From Ficedula albicollis (Eukaryota > Chordata > Aves > Passeriformes > Muscicapidae), in contig NC_021672.1 of the NCBI RefSeq assembly GCF_000247815.1, positions 71,775,437 through 71,839,436 on the forward strand: a DNA stretch of 64,000 nt. Reading direction: 5' to 3'. Below are positions 12,801 through 27,900 of the stretch, piece after piece. Position 1 is the first letter of the stretch; every line of letters starts with the position of its first letter. Both the position numbers and the translations under genes were made by a program. The notes beneath the pieces are model-generated. The model worked only from the letters and a program-made list of their open reading frames with translations. It made no database searches and was not told the origin of the DNA.

Positions 12801-14353
12801 CCTGTGTCACAGGTGGAGTTGGAGGCCTTGATTCATACGTGTAGATGAGAAAACCCCCACCCCACTGGTCCAGGGAGCTGAAGTGAAGCAGCCCTACTGA
12901 GACAGAGCTGAGTATCCTGAGATACATCCACGGTCCTGCTGTGACTGTCCCCGCAGCAGGGACCGTGGCGGGGAGAGGAACACTGAATGGGGAATTCGGA
13001 GCACAACAATACTGAAGTAGAATCCAGTTGGGGGTTTCTGGTAGCAGTGAGATTTTATCAGTTCTCATAATGAAAACTGTAATGTGCATAAAGAAAACAT
13101 TCCAGGCCATCAGAAGCCCCAGTTCCCATCTCGTTAACATTAGAGGCCAAGGAGGTTGTATGGCTGCAAAGAATGTGGAAAACAGAACTGGGCCCTGAAA
13201 AATTTAATTACATCTTTCCCCCATTTATTTTCTTTTTCAAAGAAGTCTAAGAAAGACAATTCTCAATAGCTGCACAGGGTGTCTTTTTTTCTTCTTTTGA
13301 ATGTTGCAAAACTTTTAAAGTTTCATTCTGGGTGAGCAAGCCCAGGGATCCAGAAGGTTTCCAACGGGGTCTCAGTCCATGGAGCTTTTATCTCTGTTCC
13401 TGCTTTGTTTCTGGAAAGCTGAAACTACCCTGACCTTGCTGCTACAGCTCCCTGAGGTTGGGTGGGTGAGGGCAGAAGCAGAGCAGGAGATATGTCCTGT
13501 TCTGAAGATTGGGCTCCAATAGCTTTGAGAAAACTCAGTAGCATGACACTGGAATGGGAAAAAAAAAAAACCCTCTTCTGATACAAACTTTAGTGTTCTA
13601 GTTAAATTCTCCATTTTTCTCCTCCCCCTTACAGGGAACCTAACACTTGAGCATAAAAACCAGGCCTTCTTTAGGGGCACAGGGCTCGACTTAGTTGCCT
13701 AAACGTGGGTGTCCAGTGCCACTTGAGACACCATAGAGTATCCTCTGCCAGGTCTGCCACAGATGGTGGGGAGAGGTGCAGCTCTGACCCAGGCAGGGCT
13801 GGTGTCACGGCCCCCAGCCCCAGAGGATGGCAGAGATCTCAGGTGGCAGGGGACAATTAGGCAACTTAATCAAGTCCCTTTCTAAAGGGCTAATTGAGAG
13901 GAGCAGCACCAATGACTGATGTAATGAGGGAATCTTCATTAGCATTACCAAGGGCTTAGTTAGGCAGGATCAGGAGCTTGTCTCCACACCCCCATGCTGT
14001 TGTTTTTCTACCCCATGCCAGGCACTCTGCCTCCACTCCTGCAGCCTGAGGCTGGCAGCGCTCTGCCCAGTCCTTTCCTTAGGCCAGGATTAGTGGCTGC
14101 ATCCCAGGCCCAGGGGAGCAGGGACAGGCCCAGGCAGGAGCAGGCGTCACTCCACTCAACCACGGATTTTTCTGCCAGCGTTCCAACAGCCCCTTTCCAA
14201 AGCTTTTTCCTATTTGAGACAGAACCACAAACTCGGACACCATTTGTTGGCATCATCATTCAGGTGATCAAATACCTGTGTTTTTCTGTTAGCTCTTTCC
14301 CAAGTAGGCTGAAATGCTTTCAGTTTTAAGCATCCTAAGTCAGTCTGCTCCCA

Positions 14354-14482
14354 TCTCAAGCACTTAGGTAGACTGGCAGCCAATACTATCTAAACATCAT
14401 CAACTTTATGACTGCTCGTCAAGCACTTAGGTAGACTGGCAGCCAATACTCTCTAAACATCATCAACTTTATGATTGCTCAT
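14354..14482. repeat. Two-copy tandem duplication, period 63 bp
   Basis: aagcacttaggtagactggc starts at 14358 and again at 14421; the copies differ at only a few positions. Recent local duplication in the CACNA1C 3' UTR. Confidence 0.85.
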
Positions 14483-15440
14483 AGAAATGATTGTTTCAAG
14501 CTTATTTAGTCTTAACAGTTCGAATGTGGGAAGAATTTGGAGGAGGAGGAGGAGGAGTGAGATTGTAAATATCTCTGACAAACATTGCTGCATCACACAC
14601 ACAAAAAAAGGGGAGATACTTATAAAACTGCCTTAAAAATCAATTCTGAATGATGAATCTCCCTCCAAACAATTGCCGCTTGATAGAGCAAGGGATGAGT
14701 CACTTTGGGTGAACTCTGGCAAGAAGTGGCTGGAATTTAGTCCGGTTTCAGGAGCAGAGGTGTAATTTAGGAGCTGATCTCTCACTCAGTCTGAATTCAC
14801 ATCAGCACCAAGGACTGAGCACTGCAGGATTTAAGGGTTTTAGGACTGGTGGGTGCTGTCTGTGCATGGTTTGGGTCTGGCCCGGCAGGTACTGCGTCCT
14901 GGTGTCTCCCAGTGACTTCAGGGAAGATGGGGTTCTTCAGCACCTCTTAAGTTCAGGCCCTGGAGCACCATTTCCTGCTCTGATCATCAGCTATAAATGT
15001 TGATAAATATAAGTGTTTTGCCTTCATCTGAATTGCCCAGAGCTGTAAAATGACCTCTCTCAAGTATAAATCAGTCCAGATATAAACCTCCTCTCCCACT
15101 CTTCCCTCCACTCCCTGCCCACCTTCCCAGCCCTCCCTCGCATCTCCACCCAAGCCCTTCCCCGTCTCAATTCTTTACCTCCTTCCACACTTTTATATCT
15201 AGTTTTCATGAACCCACAGAAATGCTTTTGTAAATACTGCTGTACAGTTTGTAACCGTCATGTAAGCCTGTCATCAGTGCCAGAGTCCGTCTTGCCCTCT
15301 CGCACGTTTTAAAATCAACAGAGGAAAGTTAGAGCGAATGGCCCGCCAGTGAGCTATAGGGTCATCTCTGTGTGGGACAAATGTATATTCCTGTAAGATT
15401 GCATTTTTATCTAAGGAATGATGTTATTTTAAAAATTGCT

Positions 15441-15446
15441 AATAAA
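15441..15446 (+). terminator. CACNA1C: Candidate distal poly(A) signal AATAAA
   Basis: Canonical AATAAA followed 15-30 nt later by a T-rich segment (gatttgttcaatattgt). Sequence downstream changes character, so this is the preferred end of the CACNA1C transcript. Confidence 0.5.
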
Positions 15447-15465
15447 TTTCTAAACAATGTCCAGA

Positions 15466-16594
15466 TTTGTTCAATATTGTAAATGGTATCAAAACTCCTT
15501 TGACATCGCTCCCTCCTGCCGGCAGTGGATGACAATTTAGACAGCTTCCTGCAGCCCCTTATTTCCCACTGCCATTCAGGGGCCCCTGTCCCTATTTAAG
15601 GGGCTGCAGAATGGTCTGGGCAGCCACAGCCTGCCCTGCTAAACAGCAGCTTAGGAAATCCAACCGCTATCTGTACTGCTGTCACCACAGAAATTCTGCC
15701 GTGTCACGATGTCCAACGCGTGACTCATGCGCAACCACACACTTAACATTTTCTCTACTGGATTCCTTCTCACCAAGCACATGCAACAGAAAATGAGTGC
15801 CCTCAGCTTAAACACAGTGTAATTAGTATATACATAAGCCACGAAGCTAATGGGATGATAACAAGTAACGCTCCACACATTTGCTTGTCGATTGAGCAAA
15901 TTTGTTCTACCACGGTTATCAGGAAATAACACCCCAATGCCAGCTGAGCGCCGTGTTTGTGTCGCAGCATTATAAATCACAGGGGGCTCAGCCCAAGTAC
16001 ATCAGTCTGAGATTCAGTAAAATAATGCCTAAAGAAAACAGAATGGGGTTTTTTCAGTTACACGTGTACATATAAGTATTTTCCCCGGACTTGCACACAA
16101 CTGTCAGAACTGCAGGCTTTGCTGCTTGCTACTATTAAATAATGGTGGCACAAAATGTTAAAATCCAGGTGATGAAAACCTGTAGATGTCATCAGTGCAG
16201 GGCAGAGGGAATGGCAGAAGGATCACCAACAGAAACCTCATTATCTGCAGGTTCAGACCGGCCACCAGTTCGACATTTGCCACCACAAAACTACACGAAA
16301 CCACCGTGCTGACGGCTGTTGGTCAAAGCCCAGCAAAGGGCTCAGCTCTGCTGAAAAACTCAGCTCTGTGTGAGATCATTAGGTGAAATGCATGGCAAAG
16401 AACAAGTGAAAGTGGCTGTGGGTGTGTTGCAGTGAAACGGGGTGAGCATCAGGAACGAGTCACAGGCTTGCACAGCCCCCTGTGAAGTGGATGCATTTAG
16501 AACAGCCCCACAACTGGAAAAGCAGAGCACGCACCTATAATGCTTTTTGTCCAGCAGCTGCAGAGCGCTGCTGATGACAGTTTTTAATGCTCAC
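15466..16594. other. Intergenic spacer, no feature recognised
   Basis: Between the presumed CACNA1C end and the CR1 fragment. All open frames are short and none resembles a known protein by eye; no tandem repeat or structured RNA was noticed. Confidence 0.6.
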
Positions 16595-16599
16595 GGATG

Positions 16600-16785
16600 A
16601 ACTTTTTTAGGCGCGGGGTGGCAGAGCCCTGGAACAGCTGCCAGGGAGGCCGTGGGGTCTCCCTGTCTGGAGACATCCCCCGGAGCGCTCCTGTGTCCCC
16701 AGCTCCGGGTGGCTCTGCCCGGACAGGGGTGCTGGAGTGGACGATCTCCAGCGGGCCCTTCCAACCCTGGCGATCCCGGACGAGC
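16600..16785 (+). mobile_element. CR1 LINE 3'-end fragment
   Basis: The order of short matches is that of a bird CR1 3' end: ttaggcgcggggtggcagag, then ccctggaacagctgccaggg, then ggtctccctgtctggagaca, then gctggagtggacgatctcca, then ttccaaccctgg. The usual terminal octamer repeats are absent, so the end is eroded or cut by the GC-rich block that follows. No reverse transcriptase remains. Confidence 0.75.
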
Positions 16786-16850
16786 ACGCACATCTCGGGA
16801 CGCTCGAGAAGCAGGTTTGTCTCTTTAACCCCAGCCGGCGCCGTCCCGGG

Positions 16851-18990
<2,140 letters not shown>

Positions 18991-21900
18991 AACCAACCTG
19001 AGCGAACTTTGACTTTGAGCTCCTAGCTACTCACTCTCTCCGGTTTTTGAGGATTGTTTTGGATTTGTTATGTTTTGTCGCTTTTTTGTTTTGTTTTGCA
19101 GTGATTTTTTGTTTCAGATACTTGTAAAGAGTGTGTAGAAGGGAGAAGAGATCTGCTTTCGCTTTAATTCTGTTAACAAAAGCAGAGAGACAAGAAAAGG
19201 GGCAGCTGTCGTCTAAGCTGGACTGCTTTGTATGCCATGGTGCACTTTCAGTGTCTGAAAAATGCAGATAGTCAGGTACAGCTATAGACAAATGTAAAGC
19301 AAACCATGTCATTTGGGATTAAAGCTCCTATCATTTTTTTCCTGTACACTTTTCCTATCTTTTGTCTAGTCTGACGCTTCTAATGTTTGACTATATCCTT
19401 ACCCCTGTTTTACCAGACCTCTGCTCTGCTGCCTTCTCTCTTATTTAAAGAGACCCCCAAAAACAGACTAGTTCTGCAGTTTTATTTTAGGGTGGACATT
19501 GTAGAGGGACAAAATGTAAAGGCTTGGCAAAGGGAAAATTACAATATTGCTTGGGCATCTCATGTAACCATGAATCCCAATCCTTATTAGTCAGAGATTG
19601 ACAGTAATATACTCAAGAGTTTCTGCAAATCCTTGGATGGTTGGGCTCTGACTGACTTTGTCTTGCTGTTTGTCCCTCTGTTTTTTTAGGAAATGTGAGG
19701 ACAGTAACTGGGTGAGGGGTTCACCAGGATCACCAGCTTTCACAGAGGAGCTGTGTTGCCCCACGCTCTGGTGTGCACACAGGGCAGTGAATGTGCAGGG
19801 CTGCTACATTGGCCCTTTCTGTGAAAAAGCCAATTTTCAAAGTGCAGATAGACTTACAAGAAGTCAGCTTAAGCCCGGGAGCAGCCTCTTGAAGCAGTTG
19901 TGAAGCTGCTGATTCATATTGGAAAAAGCCCTATCAACTGAGGCTGTGGCAGTTGAAAAGAGTTCCCCCTTCCCTTTCTGTGGGTTGCACCGTTTTCAGA
20001 GGATGATGATTCAGTAACCCTCCCAACGTGTGCCTGTGCTGTGGTTTAAAAGCAGAGCTGCTGCCGAGCAGGGTGGGTGAGACCCACTTCCTTTGTCTAA
20101 CCCACCGTGCTCAGGCTGCTGTTGCTGAGCTTTGGGGCAGGTCAGGCTGAGCCACAGCAACTTCCTCCGCAAAACCCTCGTGTGGGAGGTGGAGTGGTGG
20201 AGGGAAAGTGTCATATATGCTCTCAGTAGGCACCTGCAAGGAAAACTAAATGCTTGTTAACAGCTCATCTTATTAAAATGCCAAAAAACCGCACTTAATG
20301 GGCATTATTCACCACCACTCCATCAGACGTGCTCAGCTCTAGGGCTGAATAGCACAGCTGCAAATCCAGTTCTTACCAGTAACCATTGCTTGAATATGTC
20401 ATCTGCAGGGGAAGAACATCCCACAGTTAAATACCCATCTCTTTTTCACCAGCAAGTGTTAAATCGCTGTGATAAGTTGTTGTGCTGTAACTGTTTTGGG
20501 ACGTGGCATGCCTGGGTGTTCTGGAGGAATGCAGTGTTTGTAACCCTGCTGTCTTTGAGGGGCTGGATAAATGTGCATAATTTGGTCTCTGAAATTTATC
20601 TTGCCAGCTTGCTTCTCTGGAAGTGTCTGGAGAAGAATTCATGTAACCTCTCTCGTGTGGTTATGAGAAAATGAGGTGGTGGTGCATGTGAGGATGACTT
20701 TTCCCTGGTCGCCTTTGCAAATGTGTTCATTTTGCCCTTGCTATTGACTGACTTGTGCCTCTCCCTTCTGTGGCATCTTTCTGCTGTGTAGGATGCTAAC
20801 ATAACCCACGATCACTGATCAAAACTATGAAAATACAATAAAGACAACTTTAGAGCTGATTGTTATGAAGAAATTTTAACTTTTGAATTTGGATTTGATT
20901 TTGCTGAGAATTGATATGAGGGCAAGGCAAAAAGTTAGAAACGGTAGAGAAAAATGCTGGAAAAAATGAGAACAATTTTGTAAAAGATGCTGGTTTTCTA
21001 CAAGCCTTAAACAAATCATTGTTCAGTATTTATTCCTGTAATGTGTTCGTGTGTTAATCCCCACTTCTTTTTACTAAGGAGTTGGAAAAGGGAAACTGCA
21101 GTAAACTTCAAATCATCCAAATCTCAGAAGATTCATAGAATGGTTCAAAGGTGAAAGGCAGATTTTGGAAAGCTGGAGCTCTTCCCATTCAGCAGCCACT
21201 CTCAAAAGGAAAGCTGGACACTTGCCTGGCCCACAGTGGTTTCTCTCTAGTTACCACAGCATCCTGCTGGGAAATCTTTGCTTCCCATTACTTTAATTGA
21301 ATTTTTATGGGATGGTGCTGTTAATCAGTTTCCCAGGTTTATTTCATTCATACGATTGTCCACAGCATATGGTCTGTTATTTTTTATGTCAATAGCAAAA
21401 CAAAAATAATTTTAAAAAGAGCCTAAGAAACAGTTGCTTTTTTGTGAAAATACAGCAAGTAAAAACAAAGAGCTGACAGTTCCTGCCCTGCTGAGAATAG
21501 TTTCAGCATCACCTCACAATCATCTGCTTCTCATATTTATGCCTCCCATGTCTGTAGCTTTGCTTTTCAGGCCTGGTTTAAGCCCAGTTGGCAAATAAGC
21601 CCCACATAGCCACTCATTCATTCACTCCCCCACCGCTGGGATGGGGGAGAGAATCAGGAAGGTGAAAGTGAGAAAAACTGTGGGTTGAGATAAAGGCACT
21701 TTAGTTAGTAAAGCAAAAGCCATGCATACAAGCAGAGGAAAACAAGTTGTTGTTTTTCTCCACTTCCTGTGAGCAGGCAGGTGTTCAGCTGCCTCCAGGA
21801 CAGCAGGGATCCATCATGCATAACAATGACTCATGAAGACAAACACCATCACTCTGCACGTCCCCCTCTTCATCTGTCTTCCCCCAGCTTTATATGCTGA

Positions 21901-22254
21901 GTTTGGTGCCTTCCAGCACCCCTGTAGGTAGCTGGGGTCAGCAATCCCAGCTGTGTCCACTCCTGATTCCTGCACCTCCAGCCTTCTGGCTGGCAGGAGT
22001 TACAGAAGCAGGAATGGCCTCTGCAAGCCCTGCTCAGCAAGAACAGAAGCTGTTATCAGCACTGTTTCCAGCCCAAATCCAAAACACTGCCCCATGCCAG
22101 CTACTGGGAAGGAATTAACTCTATTCCAGCCAAAACCAGTGCACTCAGGTAGGGAAACCAGGTTAAATAATTCTGCTGTCCCCAACTTTGTTAATGTACT
22201 GTGGATGAGCCAGTGCATCAAGTAAGGTTTTGTGTTGGTTGGACCTTTACAAGG

Positions 22255-22454
22255 GAATTTTCCCTCAGGTGCTGAGGAGGTAGCCAGTGTAGATATGACA
22301 CTGGTTGACTTTGCTGCAAATCCAGCTGCTGTTTTGCTCTAATTGCTTTCTGGGTTTTTTCCCTCAGGTGCTGAGGAGGTAGCCAGTGCAGATATGACAC
22401 TGGTTGACTTTGCTGCAAACCCAGCTGTTGTTTTGCTCTAATTGCTTTCTGGGT
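22255..22454. repeat. Two-copy tandem duplication, period 99 bp
   Basis: ccctcaggtgctgaggaggt occurs at 22262 and 22361; both copies continue through the same 99 bp with four or five differences. Confidence 0.85.
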
Positions 22455-23840
22455 CTTGAATGTCGTTATTTGGAGCTGCACTTTTTGGTGTAAAAGTGTG
22501 TCCTCAGCTGCTGCCCGGACCTGGGTACTCTGCAAAAAGGAGATGAGGGTTTTCATGGCAAGTCCTTTCTAGGATTTGCCTTTCCTTGAGCTTCTTATAG
22601 CTCTGCCTGCAGTGTGGCTTTATCTTCACTTGTCTTTGCTTCCGTATGCCAACAGTGAGGACTTCTATGTGGATGAGTTGTTCTTAGGAGCATTTTCAGC
22701 TCTTGGGTCATCCCTGTAGTGCTTTGGGGACTAGGAAAAGGAGTGAACAAGAAATTAATTGGTGCCTTGTGGTGAGAGATTCCTTCCCCTCTTTCTTGTG
22801 GCAGACCTGCTAAATGCTCAGCTAACTGATGGCAGCATAAAACACTTCAGTGTAGGCAGCTACACATAGACAAAGTTGCTGGCACAGCAGGTAAACAGGT
22901 TAGTGCAGGGTAGGAGAAACACATGTGTAGGTAGCCCCTTGGAAATCCTGAGTGGGATTGGGGAATGGGGGTACACCAGATAAAATACTGTTGTTTTTCT
23001 CCATAGAAACCCAGTGTTGAAAAGGCAAGAAAGGCTTTAATTACCAAGTGTCGGTTCTGAATCCTCATTAGCACATGGATGGCTCCTCATTGAGCACTGG
23101 AGTTTCTAATGAATGTCAGAAAGGGCACAACAGCCTCATCAAAGCTGGGAACATCCTTGTGAACACGTGGGATAATAGACCTGGAGGGAGAGAGGATCCA
23201 TTTGTACTCAGTGCTGGATCTATATTCATATTGATCACTGAGCAAGAAAGGGGAAATGCAGCATTTCCCCACTTCATGGGTTGTCAGCTATGACCAGAAC
23301 ACCAGCACTCAGATGAAAGCAGATGGTGCTGTTCTTCAGGCCAATAATGCCTTACATTTTTTATAAGGGCTTTGTTGTGATGCCATGTACAATAATTACT
23401 GGTAACTGCAACAGAACAAGGACAAAATGACTGAATATGAAGTGATAACCTTTAACAGAAGTCATTACATTTGGAAAAATCTCCATGGTTAGTAGCCAGT
23501 TATTTTTGTTTCCTCTTGAGGGTTCATCCCAGAGCGGCCACTCGCTCTTTGCCCTCCGTGGAAAGCACCACAGAGTTGCTGTGAAGAAAATTAACTCAGT
23601 CTCACACAAGTGACTTTGTCAGGCCACTTAATTTACCTTAAAAAGTCTGATTAGCAGTCTGAAGTGTTAGGACTAGTTTTTTTTCATAGCTTAAGCCGTT
23701 CTTCCGTGTTGGTATTCACAATTTTTATTTTTCCCTTTTTCAGTGATTGTATTTAGCCAGTTTGGGTTTGGTTTCATCAGCATTTGCTTCTTTGCTTTAT
23801 ATTTCTTTTTTTTTTTCCCATTAATGAAGGATTTAGGTTG

Positions 23841-23963
23841 CAGGTGCTGTTTTTCAATATACCTCTGTCTTGTGGTACAGTAATTGGAGTGTGGATTCAG
23901 GTGCTGTTTTTCAATATACCTCTGTCTTGGGTGCATTTGTGGTACAGTAATTGGAGTGTGGAT
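23841..23963. repeat. Two-copy tandem duplication of about 57 bp with an indel
   Basis: caggtgctgtttttcaatat occurs at 23841 and 23898. The second copy has about 10 extra bases (ggtgcattt region) before the shared gtggtacagtaattggagtg. Confidence 0.8.
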
Positions 23964-24659
23964 GTGTTTCTTGTGAAGGGTGCCTGAAGGCTGGACTTAT
24001 ACATGTGTGTATTGTTCTGACTTGTGTAGCAAAAGCCTGGAAGAGATTTTCAGGTTTTGTTTTTTATATAAGCATGAGGAGCTTGGTGCCAAATCTTCCT
24101 GCTTTTACTCCAAGTTTGCAAGAACACAGATAGATGAGCTGAAATGTGAGCATTAATCTCTGAAGTATTTTCATTACCAAAAAGGCACAGCTGGCTTGTT
24201 CAAGCACCCTTCCCTAAAAATGTAAATATACCCTTGTAAATATACTAAGCCCCAAATACACTTGAAGTTGACCTTAGGAAGTTGTAGAGAATTTAAAAAC
24301 CGGATTTCAAGCACCCTTCCCTGCTGCCCTGGAATGAATTACGTGATGGCAATGGTATGACAGCAATATCCATCTTTATTTGTCATGGCATAGGAAATGG
24401 GTGAGAGCAAACCTAGCCCTCCTCTTGATTTACCATCTCAGTGACAACTTCAGGCTTCCTTCTCACTGGGATTTTGCATCACACTAACCAAGCAAGCTGA
24501 CATGCTTCTCCCTGATGACCATGGGGGCTTCCAGTAAAAAAAAAAACATCAGGGGGAGAAGCCAAGGGGAGCTCACATAACTTCTGGTTGCTTCATGATC
24601 AGGGCATCTTTATTCTTAATAAGGAATTGTCTAATTCTGATGAATTTTTCACACAGTGG

Positions 24660-24700
24660 TGTTTGGTCTTAGGTTGGACTGGATGATCTCAGAGATGTCA
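24660..24700 (+). mobile_element. Possible short CR1 3' remnant
   Basis: ggttggactggatgatctca resembles the near-terminal segment of CR1 elements. Only about 40 bp match and no flanking CR1 sequence was found, so this could be chance. Confidence 0.35.
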
Positions 24701-24896
24701 CACAGGTTGTGCCCAGCTTTCATGCCCTGTGTCCTTGGTTTTTTAATTAACAGCTCAGTCCAGTGTTTCCATTCATGGTTAATTGTTCCAATTTGTGTGC
24801 GTCACTGCAGTGCTTTTTCCTGTCCCAACACTAAGCAGAAGCAAGTTGCTGTCAGTTTTATTCTCAGAGTAATATTCTTGTTTCTTTCCCCCACAG

Positions 24897-24921
24897 GATT
24901 TAAACTGTCTCGTAAGAAATA
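24897..24921 (+). CDS. IL17RA: IL17RA exon 2, a 25-nt microexon
   Basis: Between ccccacag and gtaagt. It encodes DLNCLVRN plus one base, which joins GC of the next exon to make the Ser of STC. The mammalian protein has a closely similar GLNC...KNSTC at this place. It starts in phase 0, so exon 1 must end on a complete codon. Confidence 0.8.
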
Positions 24922-27900
24922 GTAAGTAATTTTTTTTCTTTGTTGCAGTTTTCTCATCAGATCATGCTCTTTTTTTTTTTCTGTTTTTATTTTCTTTTTT
25001 TAACTGGGTTCATACAGCATATTTTTCCTGCTAGAATCAGAGAATTGTAAAAGAAATATTGCTATCATGCCTTGCTTTGGGAGTTTCCAGTTTGATCCAT
25101 TATAAGCTCCAGCTAGAAGAGGAATGGAAACTTATGTCTTTTGGGATAGAGTTTGGGGATAGGCATGAGTGGCATGAGTAAAACCCAATCCAACTTGTTT
25201 AGTTCTGTTTAAAGCTAGGGATTATTCATTTTTTAAAGAAATGGGAATTTAAGGACGAGTTTGCCAGTAAATGTTCATTACAAGCCATTATGATAGTACT
25301 TGATGAAAAATTAATGTATGGACTGGAATTAAAAAAGGGGCAGAGGGGTACAGTGGAGAGCAGTTAATGTAAATTATTGGGTGTAAGGGGTCAAGTCTTA
25401 ACAGTGGCATACATCTGAAAGACCCTTAAATAATTATGGGTAATGTTCTGAAAAATATTCTTTAAAAAATGAAACTATTCTGAAATTGTCCATTTCAGGA
25501 GGCAGCTGGGCAGTGCTGCAGAGCTCCTTGGCTTTTCCTTGCATCCCTTGTTCTGAGCAAGCTCATTCCTGCCTCAGTGCCCAGCCCTGTGTCGTGCTGG
25601 CACAGGTCTTTTTGTAGCCAGTAGTATTTTTTTGCAGTATTTTTGTTTGACTTGCCAGATCAGGGAGAGGACTATGCTGAAAATAACCAGATTTAAAACT
25701 TCTCTGGCAGGAGAGGGCTTGGGTGGGATCAGGTTGGATGATGTTTCCCCCTGGCACACAGGCACTGAAGTACAGCTTGACAACATGGCTGAGCCAAACT
25801 GCAGCACCACCATTAAAATCCTGCCTAAGTTAAATAGTTGGTTGAAACTCTGCCTTATGGCTCCTGTTACATTTCTCTGCACTAGGGGAAATCTATTGTT
25901 TTTTAGTGTTCACTCTTTACTGAAAGGTACTTTATTCTTGTCAGGCTTTTTATAGATATTTTTTGTGAAATGGGCATTTGAGGTTTGTCTAATTACTCTT
26001 GAGGGAGTAATGACTGAAGGGATAGTGCCCACTTGCCACTGTTTCCATCACATATCCAGCAAAACAGACCCAAAGTGTACTTTAGGGGGGGCCTGACTGT
26101 GCTATTTTTAACCTGCTCTGAGAAGTCAAATGTGTTACAAAAGCATAAGTAGATCATGTCTGTCTAATTCCTGTCATACTGATTTCACTTTCTGATGACT
26201 TTACAGGACCAATTTTCCCTAACACTGTGTTGACAAGCATAAGCCCAGGAACCTCATCAATTTGAAATAACATAACAGTTATACAGGCAAAACAGGCAGT
26301 TGTTGGAAGCTGAATTCAGATGTATATTCAAATTTGAGGAAAAGCAGTTTTTTGACCCAAGGTGATTAACTATTGGAACAATTTCCCTGGGTATCTGATG
26401 GATTTCTTATCATTGGAAGGCTGGAAATTAGCACTAACATGGGTCTGTTTCAGCAGAAGGTTGAAGGAGATACTGAGTAAGTTTACTTGACCTGTTTAGC
26501 CTGACTACATTGATTGTGACAAGTACTAATGGATTTTAAGGAAAAGAGGAAGTTACTAGCATAAATTCAGATTATTGCAGGCAATTTACAGAGTACTTCC
26601 ATACTGAAAACTGCCTTTCTGAGCTGGAAATATCTGTCACCCAGTTTTCCCCTCAGAACCCTGACCCAAAGAGCAGATCATAATTGCAATTAAGCAGATC
26701 TTCCTCAGCCCCACTCTAAATGTGAGTTTGATTTGTTGGACAGGCACTTGCATGGAGTCAAGCTGGCTGAATGTTCCTACATGGACTCCTTCTGCTCCAA
26801 GCAGTCTCCATGTTTCTTCAGATGTTTTCCGTCAGGAGGATGGAAAACTGTTCCCTGTGCTTCAGATCGAGTGGAAAGTGGCCACAGATGGTAAGTGGTG
26901 GGTGTTTAACTTGAGCATGGAGCAGAGGAAATAGGTGTGATCTAGTAAGGAAGAGAGGAGAATTATGACTTCAAGTCATGAAAGCAGATCTTTGAAATTT
27001 GAGAGGTTAGTTGCTTACTTTTGTTTGGTGGGTATAATCTCCTCTTTCTGTGCCTTGATAAAGCAATAACTGTCTCATTGTTGGAGCCTAAATGACTACC
27101 AATAACAGTCTCACTGCCAAATATCTCTAATTGTTTGTCTGTAAATGATGCTTCCCTTGCATACTCTTGTCTAACGTTTTGCACTGCTTTAAGGCAGAAT
27201 TAAAAACACTTTCATTTCTTCCTTCTGCAGGGGCTGTATCTGAGGGTTGTAGAGCTATGATCTCTAGTTGTGGTAGTGTAAAAGCAGATGTGACTCAGGT
27301 AACCCAGTCATATCACTCAGCTGTGCTTGTCAACTCTCTCACTCTGACCATGTGTACCAAAATGAAGACACGTTTGCTTTGGCATCCAAACTGCACGAGG
27401 CAGCTTTGAGAGGCAGAGCTAAACATGATACCACACCTGGGGAGCTGGCAGGGTGTGTGGAGAATGCAGTTGCCTTCTCCTCTGCTCCTTCATTTGCACA
27501 GATGTAGCTTTGCCATGCAGGACCTTGGGCTGAAACGTTCAGACTGCAAGTGCTGTTAGTCAACCCTGCATGCTCGCTTTTCCATCACCAGTTATCTTCG
27601 TGCTGGGGTCCTCAGCACCTCAGAGGGGTTAGGCTGTGGCAAGGCTGGGCACAGTGGTGCCTCTCCATGTGCAGAGGAGAGGGCAAGGTGACCGTGTCCC
27701 TCTGTCCCTGTGCCTGCAGCCAGCATCCGCTCTCTGGAAGGGGCAGAGCTCGCCGTGATGCAGGTGAACAACAATCAGCAGATCTGTGCCCAGTTTGACT
27801 TCCAGAACAATTTGCCTCTTCAGGTCCGTCCAGATGGAGGCAGGGTGAGTGCCAAGGGCTCCAAATTGCATTTTCTGCTCTGTGGAATTGTTTCTGCTTT

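Larger units (their letters stand above)
8395..15465 (+). other. CACNA1C: Probable 3' UTR of CACNA1C (about 7 kb)
   Basis: The stop codon is at 8392-8394 and no further coding exon was recognised before 15.5 kb. The stretch is AT-rich with A and T tracts and contains two plausible poly(A) signals (9811 and 15441). Inside it are a CCAAT-box cluster at 8936-9032, a G11-C-G7-TTT-C88 block at 9287-9396, and a 63-bp duplication near 14358. The last 250 nt (about 15200-15465) look like the slowly evolving end of a UTR. A 3' UTR this long is known for mammalian CACNA1C, but the extent here is inferred and needs transcript support. Part of the segment could instead belong to an independent transcript. 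Confidence 0.55.
18991..24896 (+). other. Probable IL17RA intron 1
   Basis: Ordinary AT-rich sequence with no recognisable gene. It contains a 99-bp duplication at 22255-22454 and a 57-bp duplication at 23841-23963, plus a short CR1-like string near 24660. Assigned to intron 1 only because the next recognised sequence is IL17RA exon 2. Confidence 0.5.
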